A stretch of DNA of 57,567 bases. It comes from an uncultured Eubacteriales bacterium (GTDB taxonomy: Bacteria; Bacillota; Clostridia; Christensenellales; Aristaeellaceae). The DNA lies in NCBI GenBank assembly GCA_902799045.1, contig CADBZH010000026.1, positions 1 to 57,567 of the forward strand, in the 5' to 3' direction. Under the pieces are notes generated by a model. That model was not told where the DNA came from and made no database searches. It saw only the letters and a list, made by a program, of their open reading frames with translations. The translations under genes and the position numbers were made by a program. How positions within the stretch are numbered: position 1 is the first letter of the stretch; every line of letters starts with the position of its first letter. This document shows, one piece after another, positions 42,197-50,735 of this stretch.

Positions 42197-42238
42197 GAAC
42201 CGAACGCCAGCCGGACAGGCACGGGCGTTCGGTTCTTT
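42197..42238 (+). terminator. Rho-independent terminator
   Basis: A perfect 12-bp stem (GAACCGAACGCC with GGCGTTCGGTTC) with a 15-base loop is followed by TTT. Confidence 0.85.
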
Positions 42239-42296
42239 ACAATCGGAGGTTTGAACACAGCCGCTCCGCAGCAGGGGAATCAATCGACCGCGCGGC

Positions 42297-42325
42297 TTGA
42301 CAACCCCGGAACGGTTGTTTATAAT
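42297..42325 (+). promoter_or_regulatory. Consensus sigmaA promoter
   Basis: TTGACA and TATAAT are perfect matches to the consensus and are separated by 17 bases. It is the strongest promoter in the window by match and lies 62 bases before the start codon at 42388. Confidence 0.93.
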
Positions 42326-42387
42326 GAATGTGTTTATAAGGTCAAATGATCTTTATTAGGACGGAAAAAAGAATTGGAGAATGCGCT

Positions 42388-43179
42388 ATGAGTTATTGGG
42401 TTTTTCTGCTGGTGAGCCTGGTGGCTTGCTCCGTGGGCTTCCACGCATACATGTGGTTCTTTTCTGTCGGCTACGGCCTGGCCATCGCGGCCATCGGCGC
42501 GGCGCTGGCCATCGCCTATCACGGCGGCATGGGCCTGCCGGAGTGGCTGGCCTGCATATTGCTGTTTGTCTACGGCTGCAGGTTGTCCGGCTACCTGCTG
42601 ATCCGCGAGCGCAAGAGCGCGGCCTATCGCAAGGTGTTGAACCCTGAGCTGGACCGCAGCAAGCGGATGCCCATCTACGCCAAGTTCGCGCTGTGGGTGA
42701 CCTGCGCCCTGCTGTACACGCTGATGACGATCCCGCTCTACTTCCGCCTGCAAAACGGCGTACCCGCGGACGCGATGCTTTGGATCGGCCTCATTGTGAT
42801 GGCCTGCGGCATCGCGCTGGAGGCGCTTGCCGACCTGCAAAAGAGCGCGGCCAAGCGCAAGAACAGCCGCCGGTTCGTGGATACCGGCCTGTATCGCTTT
42901 GTGCGCTGCCCGAACTACCTGGGCGAGTTGACGATCTGGGTGGGCATGCTGCTGACCGGCACCACGGCGCTGAAGGGCGTGTGGCAGTGGGTGCTGGCCA
43001 TCCTGGGCTTCGTGCTGATCGCCTGGGTGATGTTCAGCGGCGCGCGGCGACTGGAGCTGCGCCAGGACAAGAACTACGGCGCGGACCCGGAGTACCAGAA
43101 GTACGTGCGCACCGTGCCGATCCTGATCCCGTTTGTTCCGCTGTACAGCGTCAAGAAGTATAAGTTCCTGGTGGCGTAA
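42388..43179 (+). CDS. DUF1295 / steroid 5-alpha-reductase-like membrane protein
   Basis: The start at 42388 has GGAGA seven bases upstream, giving 263 residues with about seven helices. The C-terminal part carries the family signature: FVDTGLYRFVRCPNYLGEL, the motif shared by DUF1295, isoprenylcysteine methyltransferases and steroid reductases, followed by a helix pair and KYVRTVPILIPFVP. NAD(P)H-dependent reduction or methylation of a lipid is what the wider superfamily does; the substrate is not known here. It has its own strong promoter and is followed after 13 bases by 43193. Confidence 0.88.
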   Translation: MSYWVFLLVSLVACSVGFHAYMWFFSVGYGLAIAAIGAALAIAYHGGMGLPEWLACILLFVYGCRLSGYLLIRERKSAAYRKVLNPELDRSKRMPIYAKFALWVTCALLYTLMTIPLYFRLQNGVPADAMLWIGLIVMACGIALEALADLQKSAAKRKNSRRFVDTGLYRFVRCPNYLGELTIWVGMLLTGTTALKGVWQWVLAILGFVLIAWVMFSGARRLELRQDKNYGADPEYQKYVRTVPILIPFVPLYSVKKYKFLVA

Positions 43180-43192
43180 GGAGGCAAACGCA

Positions 43193-43825
43193 ATGCTTGA
43201 AAACCTGCTGAAGATGATCCGAAATGACTTTCCCCTGACTGAAAAGGACGGCTCGGCGCGCCAGTTCCAGGCAGCGGGCATGGCCTTCGAGGCGCGGGCC
43301 TATGTCGCGGAGGGACTGGGCCACGTCGGCGTGATGACCGCCCAGGGTCCCATGCGGATGGAGACGCTTCTGATCAGCCCGTTTGAGCTGGACGCGCCGA
43401 TCCTCTCCTATGACCGGATCCACGCGATGGGGCAGGAGATCATGGTGGCGGAGATGTACGATTCGCTGCTGGGCGATTCGTTCTGCGCAGACGGCATGGC
43501 CCGGGCCCTCGGCGAGGCGGCGGTGTACCCCGACAAGAGCCAGGATATCTGGTACGCGCCGATGATCGTTTCGCCGTGGCTGAACCAGAAGGGCGCCGCT
43601 GACGACGCGGCGCGCTTCGACGGCATCGCCGCCGATTATGTCGCGGCATACCTGGCCGCGGCGAAGGCGGCGGAGCCCTGCGACGCGGCGCAGAAGCGCG
43701 AAAAGGCGGCGGTCTACAGCGAAGGGCTGCTCAAGCACGGCGGGCCCGCCACCGATCCGGTGAAGGCCGCCATGGGCGAGGAATTCACCGCCGATCTGTT
43801 CCGCAACACGCTCTTTGGCGCGTAA
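43193..43825 (+). CDS. Conserved-looking soluble protein, function unknown
   Basis: The start at 43193 has AAGGAGG upstream, giving 210 residues with no signal peptide or membrane helix. Notable stretches are MRMETLLISPFELDAPILSY, IHAMGQEIMVAEMYDSLL and KSQDIWYAPMIVSPWLNQKG, with an Ala-rich helical C-terminal third. I do not recognise the family. It is probably cotranscribed with the DUF1295 protein (13-base gap) and ended by the terminator at 43845. Confidence 0.65.
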   Translation: MLENLLKMIRNDFPLTEKDGSARQFQAAGMAFEARAYVAEGLGHVGVMTAQGPMRMETLLISPFELDAPILSYDRIHAMGQEIMVAEMYDSLLGDSFCADGMARALGEAAVYPDKSQDIWYAPMIVSPWLNQKGAADDAARFDGIAADYVAAYLAAAKAAEPCDAAQKREKAAVYSEGLLKHGGPATDPVKAAMGEEFTADLFRNTLFGA

Positions 43826-43844
43826 ACCCTCCATCAAACCTCCT

Positions 43845-43879
43845 CACCGCCATTCGAACGAATCGGCGGTGGGGATTTT
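43845..43879 (+). terminator. Rho-independent terminator
   Basis: CACCGCC-ATTCG pairs with CGAAT-C-GGCGGTG around two bases (12 pairs, one bulged C), then GGGATTTT. Confidence 0.85.
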
Positions 43880-43910
43880 GCTGCAAACACCGCAATAGAG
43901 GGTAATACAT

Positions 43911-44534
43911 ATGATTTCTGTCTCGATCGCACTTCTGGATTTCATCCCGGTGCTGCTCTTCGGCGCGGCTGCGGCGCTGCTGCAGCACGACCTGTATGGC
44001 AGGATGACCAGGGGAGCCTACGCCCTCTTCGCGGCGGGCACGATCGACGCGACCCTGGCGGGGCTGCTCAAGGCGCTGCATAAGCTGCTGTACGCGATGG
44101 GCGTCTGCGATTTCCAGCCGCTGAAGCAGATGTTCTTCCCCGTTCAAGCCATCGGATTTCTGCTGGCCGGCTGCGGCGCGCTGTATATCGGCGCGCGAAA
44201 GCCGAAGGGAGGCAAGGCGCTGGCCGTCGCGGCCCCGCCGGTGTACTCGGGAACGTTCATCTTCGTGGGCGTCATGCTGGCCGGGCTGGGCATGCTCTAC
44301 GCCGGTCTGGGCCGGGTGGCCGCGAAGCTGAAGAAGCCCGCGGTCGTCGCCCTGCTCGCTGTGTCCTTTGTGTTCAGCCTGGGCATGGGCTATCTGGCCT
44401 CCAGGGATTTCACCCAGCCCGTCATGAATTGGGTGGCGGAGCTGGTGAACGTTGTCGCACAGGGCAGCCTGTTCGCCGCGGCGCTGATCCTGCACCGCTC
44501 CGGCCTGGGGGAAACGGAGCGCTTCAATGCGTGA
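43911..44534 (+). CDS. Six-helix membrane protein, function unknown
   Basis: A 207-residue protein with about six hydrophobic helices. The sequence AGTIDATLAGLLKALHKLLY lies near the second helix, and the C-terminal half has RDFTQPVMNWVAELVNVVAQ. The start at 43911 is the only one that includes the first helix, although its upstream site (GAGGGTAA) is modest. It lies upstream of the MATE gene after 64 bases and may be part of that transcript. No family recognised. Confidence 0.65.
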   Translation: MISVSIALLDFIPVLLFGAAAALLQHDLYGRMTRGAYALFAAGTIDATLAGLLKALHKLLYAMGVCDFQPLKQMFFPVQAIGFLLAGCGALYIGARKPKGGKALAVAAPPVYSGTFIFVGVMLAGLGMLYAGLGRVAAKLKKPAVVALLAVSFVFSLGMGYLASRDFTQPVMNWVAELVNVVAQGSLFAAALILHRSGLGETERFNA

Positions 44535-44598
44535 CGGCCACGGCGTCGCACCATGACGGTTATCAATCAACGGCATTCCACGCACGGGGGGAAAGAAG

Positions 44599-46311
44599 AT
44601 GAAAGGGTTTTGCGAGCGCAAGTTCAGCTCCATGTTTTTATCAGGCACGTTTACAAAGGCGGTCATGTACATCATGCTCCTCTGCGACAGCATTGTCGCG
44701 GGCTATTACATCGGTGAATCCGGCGTCGCGGCCATCAACGCCATCACGCCCGTGACGGGCATCGTGACGTTCTTCGGAGACCTCGTCTCGACGGGCGTCG
44801 GCATCGTCTTCACCCGGGAAGTCGGGGCGATGCGAAAAAAGCGGGCCGACGAGATCTACGGCCAGGGGCTCATCATCAGTATCGGTATCGGCCTGATCTC
44901 CGCCGCCGTCATCTTCCTGATCACCGACGTCTACTTCAGGGCCAACGGCATCACGGGCGAGATCCTCGAGAACGCCCTCCAGTATTACCGCCTGGTTCCG
45001 ATCAACGCCTTTTTGACCATCGTCATATTCTATCTCGAGCAGATGGTGTACAGCGACGGCGACGAGCTGTGCAACAACATCTGCTACGGGTTCCAGATCG
45101 GCGGCAACATCATCCTCTCCGTGGTGCTGACCAAGTTCCTCGGCATGACCGGCATCATCCTCGGCTCCGTGATCGGAAACGCCCTGGGCATTCTCGTCTG
45201 CTGCTGGCACTACTTCCGCAAGGGCAACACGCTGCACTTCGTGTGGCACCTCTCCATCAAGGATTTCCTGCTCACCTCGCGCTACAGCATCGTGGATTCG
45301 TCGGTTTACCTGTGCTGGGCCCTGATGGACTACGTGATGATCGGCTTTGTCTCCAGCCGCTTCGGCGAGACGGGCCTCATCGCCCTCGCCGTGGTGGTCA
45401 GCCTGATCGAGTTCAGTGTCGTCATGGACGGCGTGGGCATGGCCATGCAGCCGCTCATCGGCACGTATTTTGGCGAGAAGAACCCCCTGCTCATCAAGCG
45501 CGTCATGAAGTCCGCCATCAAGGCGGCGCTCATCGAGGGCGTGATCGCGACGGCGCTGATCTGGGTTTTCGCGAAGCAGTTCTGCGGCCTGTTCGGCATC
45601 ACCGGCGGGGCGACGCTGGCGCCCTCGATGCTGGCCATTCGCATCGTTTCCCTCGGGTTCACGTTCTGCAGCGCCGTTTCGCTGATGACCTCCTACTACA
45701 TGCTGATCGACCGCATCGGCATGGCGACCTGCTTCGCCTGCCTGCAAAACGGCCTTTTGTACATGCTGCTGCCGATTTTGTGCGCGACGCTCTTTGGCAT
45801 GGGCGGCATGTGGGCGGGCTTTGCCGTGGCGCCGGTTCTGACGCTGGCCTGCTCGCTGGCGTTCGTCTATCTGCGCTTTGGCAGGGCGGATTTCCCGTAC
45901 CTTCTCAAGAGCATGGATTCTCAGATCGAGGTGATGGACGACACGCTTTCGCCCGAATCTGCGGTGCACCTGTCGGATCGCGTCAGGAGCAGCCTGCTGG
46001 CGCATCAGTATGAGAAGAAGACGGCCAACAACGCGGCGCTGTTTGTCGAGGAGATCGGCCTGACCATCCTCGAGAGGAACAGGCAGGCGAAGAAGCCGGT
46101 CCTGGTCGAGCTCTCGCTCTTCTATGAGCAGGACTCGGTCCTCGTCATCGAACGCGATTCCGGAACGCTGTTTGACCTGACGGAATCCGATGCTCAGATC
46201 GGGGAATTGAGCAGCTTCATTCTGAGCGGCATGATGGAGGCGCACAAGGAAAAGGCCTATCTCGTCACCACCGGCTACAATCGGAACATGATCCGCTTTT
46301 CGCGGGCGTGA
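44599..46311 (+). CDS. MATE-family transporter with C-terminal RsbW-like (degenerate GHKL) domain
   Basis: A 570-residue protein, against about 450 for a normal MATE transporter, with GGGGGGAAAG before the ATG. Residues about 1-445 hold twelve helices with MATE features (GESGVAAINAITPV, GANG-like turn in YFRANGITG, GVGMAMQPLIGTYFG). Residues about 455-570 resemble an anti-sigma-type GHKL domain: FVEEIGLTILERN stands for the N-box helix (the Asn is Thr), and IERDSGTLFDLTE for the D-x-G box; the GLG turn is missing. ATP binding is therefore doubtful. Similar tails occur on the ABC ATPase (29834) and the ligase (52091). It is encoded with a HAD phosphatase and an FGGY kinase. Confidence 0.88.
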   Translation: MKGFCERKFSSMFLSGTFTKAVMYIMLLCDSIVAGYYIGESGVAAINAITPVTGIVTFFGDLVSTGVGIVFTREVGAMRKKRADEIYGQGLIISIGIGLISAAVIFLITDVYFRANGITGEILENALQYYRLVPINAFLTIVIFYLEQMVYSDGDELCNNICYGFQIGGNIILSVVLTKFLGMTGIILGSVIGNALGILVCCWHYFRKGNTLHFVWHLSIKDFLLTSRYSIVDSSVYLCWALMDYVMIGFVSSRFGETGLIALAVVVSLIEFSVVMDGVGMAMQPLIGTYFGEKNPLLIKRVMKSAIKAALIEGVIATALIWVFAKQFCGLFGITGGATLAPSMLAIRIVSLGFTFCSAVSLMTSYYMLIDRIGMATCFACLQNGLLYMLLPILCATLFGMGGMWAGFAVAPVLTLACSLAFVYLRFGRADFPYLLKSMDSQIEVMDDTLSPESAVHLSDRVRSSLLAHQYEKKTANNAALFVEEIGLTILERNRQAKKPVLVELSLFYEQDSVLVIERDSGTLFDLTESDAQIGELSSFILSGMMEAHKEKAYLVTTGYNRNMIRFSRA

Positions 46312-46337
46312 ACCAGGGACCAAGCGGAGGAAATCAC

Positions 46338-46973
46338 ATGAACATATACGATTTTGACGGCACGATCTATCCGACGGATTGCTCAATAGATTTCTGCCTG
46401 TGGTGCATGAAACGCCAGCCCAAGCTGTGGTTCACCTTCCTCCCGAAGGCGCTCAAAAACCTCATTCTGAGGAAGATGGGGAAGATGACGGAAGCGACGA
46501 TGCAGCGGGAGTTCTTCGGCTATCTGACGCTGGTGAAGGACTTCGACGAGCAGATCGAACGGTATTGGGATAAAAACGAAAAGAGGATCGCCTCCTGGTA
46601 CATGGCCCAGAAGCGGCCGGACGACCTGATCATCAGCGCTTCGCCGAACTGCATCATCGAACCGATCGCAAACAGGCTCGGCGTGCGCTTCATGGCCACG
46701 GATTTCGACCGGGAATTCGGGGTTTTCCTCAACAAGATGAAGTACGCGAAGGAAAAGGCGCGGTACATCATCGACCAGGGCTTCCCGATGATCGAGAATT
46801 TCTATTCCGATTCCCTCGCGGATACGCCTCTGGCGCTGTTGGCGGAAAAGGCCCATCTGGTCACCAACAAGGCCAGCACCGTGGTCGATTGGCCGGACCT
46901 GGACGAGAAGACCTTGGCCAAGGTCAAGGAGAAAATCGACACGGGCTGGAACAGCTATGTGAAAGAGGATTAG
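46338..46973 (+). CDS. HAD-superfamily phosphatase (SerB-like, subfamily IB type)
   Basis: The ATG at 46338 has GCGGAGG eight bases upstream, giving 211 residues. Motif I is YDFDGTIYPTD with the nucleophile Asp at residue 5; motif II is ISASPN; motif III/IV is FYSDSLADTPL. The helical cap is between motifs I and II. It should remove phosphate from a small molecule, perhaps a sugar or alcohol phosphate given the kinase encoded next. The gene lies 26 bases after the MATE gene and four bases before the kinase. Confidence 0.88.
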   Translation: MNIYDFDGTIYPTDCSIDFCLWCMKRQPKLWFTFLPKALKNLILRKMGKMTEATMQREFFGYLTLVKDFDEQIERYWDKNEKRIASWYMAQKRPDDLIISASPNCIIEPIANRLGVRFMATDFDREFGVFLNKMKYAKEKARYIIDQGFPMIENFYSDSLADTPLALLAEKAHLVTNKASTVVDWPDLDEKTLAKVKEKIDTGWNSYVKED

Positions 46974-46977
46974 TCCA

Positions 46978-48567
46978 TTGTATATCATCATCTACGACTT
47001 TGGCACCAGCAGCTTAAAGACCTGCCTGTTTGAGATCGACGAGAAAATCAGGCTGCTGGCAAACGCCAACGCCGCCTACGGCCTCCATGTCTCCGCCAAT
47101 GGCGGCGTGGAGCAGGACACGGAGGAGTGGTGGGCGGCGATCTGCTCCACCACAAGGGCGCTGTTTACGCAGACGGATGTCAAACCCGGGGATATTGAGG
47201 GCATGGCCTTCTGCTCGCAGATGCAGGGCACGGTCCTGGTCGATGAGAACGGAAATGCCCTCAGGCCTCCGATGAACTACCTGGATCAAAAGGGCGTGAA
47301 GGAGTACAGGGAGTGCATGGGCCGCGGGATCATCAAGGTCTCCGGCTGCAGCCTGTACAAGCTGGCGCGGAACCTGCTCGTCAATTACGCCGGCTCCGTC
47401 AGCGCCAAGGACCCGGTATGGAAGTACAAGTGGGTGGAAAACAACGAGCCTGACGTCTTTTGGAAGATGTACAAGTGGCTGGATATCGGCGATTACCTCG
47501 TGGCGCGCTGCACGGGCAGGATCGTCCGCACCGCCGATTCCGCGTTCGCGACCTTCCTCTATGACACGCGCAAGGGCAGGGAAGGCTGGAACAGGGGCCT
47601 TCTGAAGATGTACGGCGTGCACCCAGAGCATATGCCCGAGATCATCGACAGCACGGATCGGGTCGGCGGCCTGACGGAAAGGGCGGCGGCGGAGCTCGGC
47701 CTCGTGCCGGGCATCCCGGTCTTCGGCGGCGGCGGCGACACGACCTTTGTGAACATCGGCGCCGGCTGCACCCGGCCGGGCGACACCCACATCTACGTCG
47801 GAACCTCCGGCTGGGTATCGACCTGCATGGACCGTCAGACGGTCGACCTCAACGCGATGATCACCGGCGTTCTCTCGGCTATCCACGGCTATTACAATTA
47901 CTACGCCGAATTGGAAACGGCGGGGAAGTGCCTGGAGTGGGTCTCTGAACACCTGGTCCTCGACGAGATCGGCGTCTATCTGTCCCACGACAAGGTGACC
48001 GACGTGGAGAGACGGTATCTGAGCCTCTATGACTATCTCTCCGCAAAAATGAGCCAGGTGCTCCCGGGGTCGAACGGCGTGATCTTTACCCCGTGGCTCC
48101 ACGGCAATCGGTGCCCGTTCGAGGATTCCAAAGCCGGCGGCATGTTCTTCAATATCCGCGTTGAAAACAACAAAGCAGACATGATTCGCGCCGTCATGGA
48201 GGGCATCTGCTATCACCTGCGCTGGCTGCTGGAATGCGTCATGAGGAAGGTCAAAACCTCCGATGTGATCCGCTTCGTCGGCGGAGGCTCCCTCTCGCCG
48301 GTGACCTGCCAGACGCTGGCCGACATCACAGGTCGGACGATCGAGACCATTGACAACCCCCAGTCGGTGGGTGCGATGGGGGCCGCGATCGTGGTCGCGG
48401 CGGGCATCCGCGGGGTGGACGCGTCGGAGCTTTCGCGGCGGCTGGTCAGGGCCAACCATTCCTATGCGCCCAACCCGGCCAACCGGGATGTCTATGAGCG
48501 CAACTATCAGGTGTTCAAGAAGCTCTACAAAGCCAATGCCGCGCTTTTCAGAAAGCTGAACGGCTGA
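46978..48567 (+). CDS. FGGY-family carbohydrate kinase (xylulokinase-like)
   Basis: Translation probably starts at TTG 46978 with AAAGAGGA upstream, giving 529 residues. The actin-like ATPase fold shows in YIIIYDFGTSSLKTCLFEID (phosphate 1), CSQMQGTVLVDENG, GGGGDTTFVNIGAGC and FVGGGSLSPVTCQTLADITG (adenosine). This is the xylulokinase/gluconokinase family. The sugar cannot be told from sequence. Together with the HAD phosphatase and MATE transporter it forms an operon, which suggests uptake, export or signalling around a polyol or sugar. Confidence 0.9.
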   Translation: MYIIIYDFGTSSLKTCLFEIDEKIRLLANANAAYGLHVSANGGVEQDTEEWWAAICSTTRALFTQTDVKPGDIEGMAFCSQMQGTVLVDENGNALRPPMNYLDQKGVKEYRECMGRGIIKVSGCSLYKLARNLLVNYAGSVSAKDPVWKYKWVENNEPDVFWKMYKWLDIGDYLVARCTGRIVRTADSAFATFLYDTRKGREGWNRGLLKMYGVHPEHMPEIIDSTDRVGGLTERAAAELGLVPGIPVFGGGGDTTFVNIGAGCTRPGDTHIYVGTSGWVSTCMDRQTVDLNAMITGVLSAIHGYYNYYAELETAGKCLEWVSEHLVLDEIGVYLSHDKVTDVERRYLSLYDYLSAKMSQVLPGSNGVIFTPWLHGNRCPFEDSKAGGMFFNIRVENNKADMIRAVMEGICYHLRWLLECVMRKVKTSDVIRFVGGGSLSPVTCQTLADITGRTIETIDNPQSVGAMGAAIVVAAGIRGVDASELSRRLVRANHSYAPNPANRDVYERNYQVFKKLYKANAALFRKLNG

Positions 48568-48613
48568 AGAACGTTAATTGTAGTTTAAAAAGATGCCGCC
48601 GAGGGCAAAAGGG

Positions 48614-48622
48614 TGTTATACT
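48614..48622 (+). promoter_or_regulatory. Extended -10 promoter for the MprF-like gene
   Basis: TGT precedes TATACT, 35 bases before the start codon at 48657; no clear -35 box. Confidence 0.45.
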
Positions 48623-48656
48623 GGAACGGATAGCGCTCTGATGTGAGGTGAGTTGT

Positions 48657-49724
48657 TTGAAACCGGTCGCTCGAAAGCTGCTCTACGCCGCGTTCATCGT
48701 GGGGACGCTGGCGGTCGTCCTTTTGCTGGCTGTGCGCAGCGGGGACCTGCCTTCCTCCATTGAAGCGATCAAAAGCATGCCCATGCGGTATGTCTTTACC
48801 GGCGTTGCGCTGACCTTCGGCGCGATCTTCTGCCAGACGCTCAGCGCCCTGTCGGCCATGCGGGCAATGGGCCATCACATTGGCCTTTTCGACATGTTCA
48901 GGATATCGGTCCTGGGCGAATTCTATTGCTATGTCACGCCCGGCGCCACCGGTGGACAGCCCATGGTGATCTATCAGATGTACCGTCGCGGCGTGCCCGT
49001 GGGGGACGCCACGTCGATCCAGCTGGTGCACCACCTGTTTTTCCAGCTGGCGGTGAATATCGTCGCCACCGCGCTGGCCGCCACCCATTGGGACTTCATC
49101 GTGGAGCAGGTGGGCGGCAGCATGGCGATCCTGGTGTTCGGCTACTGCTTCAATTTTATAGTGCTGCTGCTGTTGCTGCTGCTGTGCCTGACGCGCAGGC
49201 CCGTGCGCTGGTCGCTGGAGAAGCTGACGCTGCTGGCGGAAAAGCTGCGGCTGAAAAAGCTGGCGGCGCTGCGGGAGACGATCCTGAAGACCGCCGACCA
49301 GTTCTATACCGCTACCCAGAGGATCAAGAAGAATCCCGCGGAGATCGTTCGCCAGCTGGCGATCGGTCTGCTTCGCGTGCTGTCGCTGAACAGCGTGATG
49401 TACTGCGTCTATCGCGGCCTGGGGCTGTCCGGCCATGGCTACGCCCAGCTGCTGGCCATGAGCGTGATGCTCTACATCTCCGCCGCCTACACGCCCCTGC
49501 CCGGCGCGTCCGGGGCCCAGGAGGGCTTCTTCGCGCTGTACTTTGCCGGGATGTTCCCCAACGGACAGATCTTTTCGGGTATGCTGGCCTGGCGGTTCAT
49601 CACCTATTACCTGGTGCTGATCGTCGGCGCCGTTGTCACGCTCGGCATGGGCGCGCACCGGCAGGAGAAGGAAGTGGCCGCGCTGGAGGAGGGCGAGCTG
49701 CCCGGGGAGATCGACGAACCATGA
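48657..49724 (+). CDS. Lysylphosphatidylglycerol-synthase-type membrane protein (UPF0104)
   Basis: I prefer TTG 48657 (GAGGTG six bases upstream) over GTG 48648, giving 355 residues with about eight helices. Family marks are VTPGATGGQPMVIYQM in the first half and YTPLPGASGAQEGFFALY in the second. It matches the membrane (flippase) part of MprF but lacks the aminoacyl-transferase domain, so it is not a complete lysyl-PG synthase. A lipid or glycolipid transport role is likely. A long Leu run lies near the middle. The sirtuin gene follows after 31 bases. Confidence 0.88.
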   Translation: MKPVARKLLYAAFIVGTLAVVLLLAVRSGDLPSSIEAIKSMPMRYVFTGVALTFGAIFCQTLSALSAMRAMGHHIGLFDMFRISVLGEFYCYVTPGATGGQPMVIYQMYRRGVPVGDATSIQLVHHLFFQLAVNIVATALAATHWDFIVEQVGGSMAILVFGYCFNFIVLLLLLLLCLTRRPVRWSLEKLTLLAEKLRLKKLAALRETILKTADQFYTATQRIKKNPAEIVRQLAIGLLRVLSLNSVMYCVYRGLGLSGHGYAQLLAMSVMLYISAAYTPLPGASGAQEGFFALYFAGMFPNGQIFSGMLAWRFITYYLVLIVGAVVTLGMGAHRQEKEVAALEEGELPGEIDEP

Positions 49725-49755
49725 CGGTTACGGAAGGCGAAAGGCGGTGAGCGGC

Positions 49756-50679
49756 ATGTTCAGCGGAAAGCTGGTTTTTGGAAGCGCGGAGGGCGGCGTC
49801 GACCGGCTGCGCGACGCGCTCAGGAGCGCGGAGGCGGTCGTGATCGGCGCAGGCGCGGGGCTTTCCACGTCGGCGGGCTATGTCTACAGCGGCGAGCGGT
49901 TTGAGCGCTATTTCGGCGACTTCCGCAGAAAGTATCGCTATGGCGATATGTATTCCGGCGGCTTCTATCCCTACGCGACGCTGGAGGAGCAGTGGGCATA
50001 CTGGAGCCGGTATATCCATATCAACCGCTATATGGACCCGCCGAAGCCGGTGTACGAGAATCTGCTGGCGCTGGTGAAGGACAGGGATTATTTCGTCATC
50101 ACCACCAACGTGGATCACTGCTTCCAGCGCGCCGGCTTTGACAAGCGCCGCCTGTTCTACACCCAGGGCGACTACGGCCTCTGGCAGTGCTCCAAACCCT
50201 GCCACCGGGCGACCTATGACAATCGGGAGACCGTGCGCAGGATGGTTGAGGCCCAGGGCTTCTTAATCGCGGAAAACGGCGATCTGACCCTGCCCGAGGG
50301 CGTGACGCCGGCGATGGCCGTGCCGACGGAGCTGGTGCCGCGCTGCCCGCGCTGTGGCAGGCCCATGTCCATGAACCTCCGCGCGGACGATACCTTCGTG
50401 GAGGACGAGGGCTGGCGGGCGCACGCCATGCTCTACCACAATTACCTGGAGGAACACAGGACACGCAAAACGCTGTTTATGGAGCTGGGCGTCGGGGCCA
50501 ATACGCCGACCATCGTGAAGGTGCCCTTCCTGCGCATGACGCACGAGTGGCCGGACGCCGTCTACGCCTGCGTCAATTACGGAGAGGCGTTCGCGCCGAT
50601 GGAGCTTGAGGAGAAGTCGATCTGCATCGACGGAGACATTGGGTGCGTTCTGGACCAACTGGCGCGGCAGGCGCCGTGA
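49756..50679 (+). CDS. Sir2-family protein, class M (SirTM)-like
   Basis: The ATG at 49756 is chosen for spacing to AAAGGCGG; GTG 49747 is possible. The product is 307 residues. The NAD site reads GAGAGLSTSAGYVYSG, followed by TTNVDHCFQRAGF, YTQGDYGLWQCSKPCH and ELGVGANTP. Zinc ligands are the CSKPC pair and CPRCG. RYGDMYSGGFYPYATLEEQW and the RF-x-RYF segment are typical of class M sirtuins, which ADP-ribosylate a lipoyl carrier protein in some Firmicutes and are usually encoded with a macrodomain and lipoate ligase. None of those partners is nearby. Confidence 0.82.
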   Translation: MFSGKLVFGSAEGGVDRLRDALRSAEAVVIGAGAGLSTSAGYVYSGERFERYFGDFRRKYRYGDMYSGGFYPYATLEEQWAYWSRYIHINRYMDPPKPVYENLLALVKDRDYFVITTNVDHCFQRAGFDKRRLFYTQGDYGLWQCSKPCHRATYDNRETVRRMVEAQGFLIAENGDLTLPEGVTPAMAVPTELVPRCPRCGRPMSMNLRADDTFVEDEGWRAHAMLYHNYLEEHRTRKTLFMELGVGANTPTIVKVPFLRMTHEWPDAVYACVNYGEAFAPMELEEKSICIDGDIGCVLDQLARQAP

Positions 50680-50735
50680 ATTCGCGACAAGCGCGCAGAA
50701 ACACACTCTGGAATGTGAAGAAAGAAGGGTAATCA

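Noticed and set aside
49756-50679. Sir2-based anti-phage defence gene
   Set aside because: The protein is a single-domain, class M-like sirtuin with no SLOG, TPR, HerA or other defence partner and stands with lipid-related genes.
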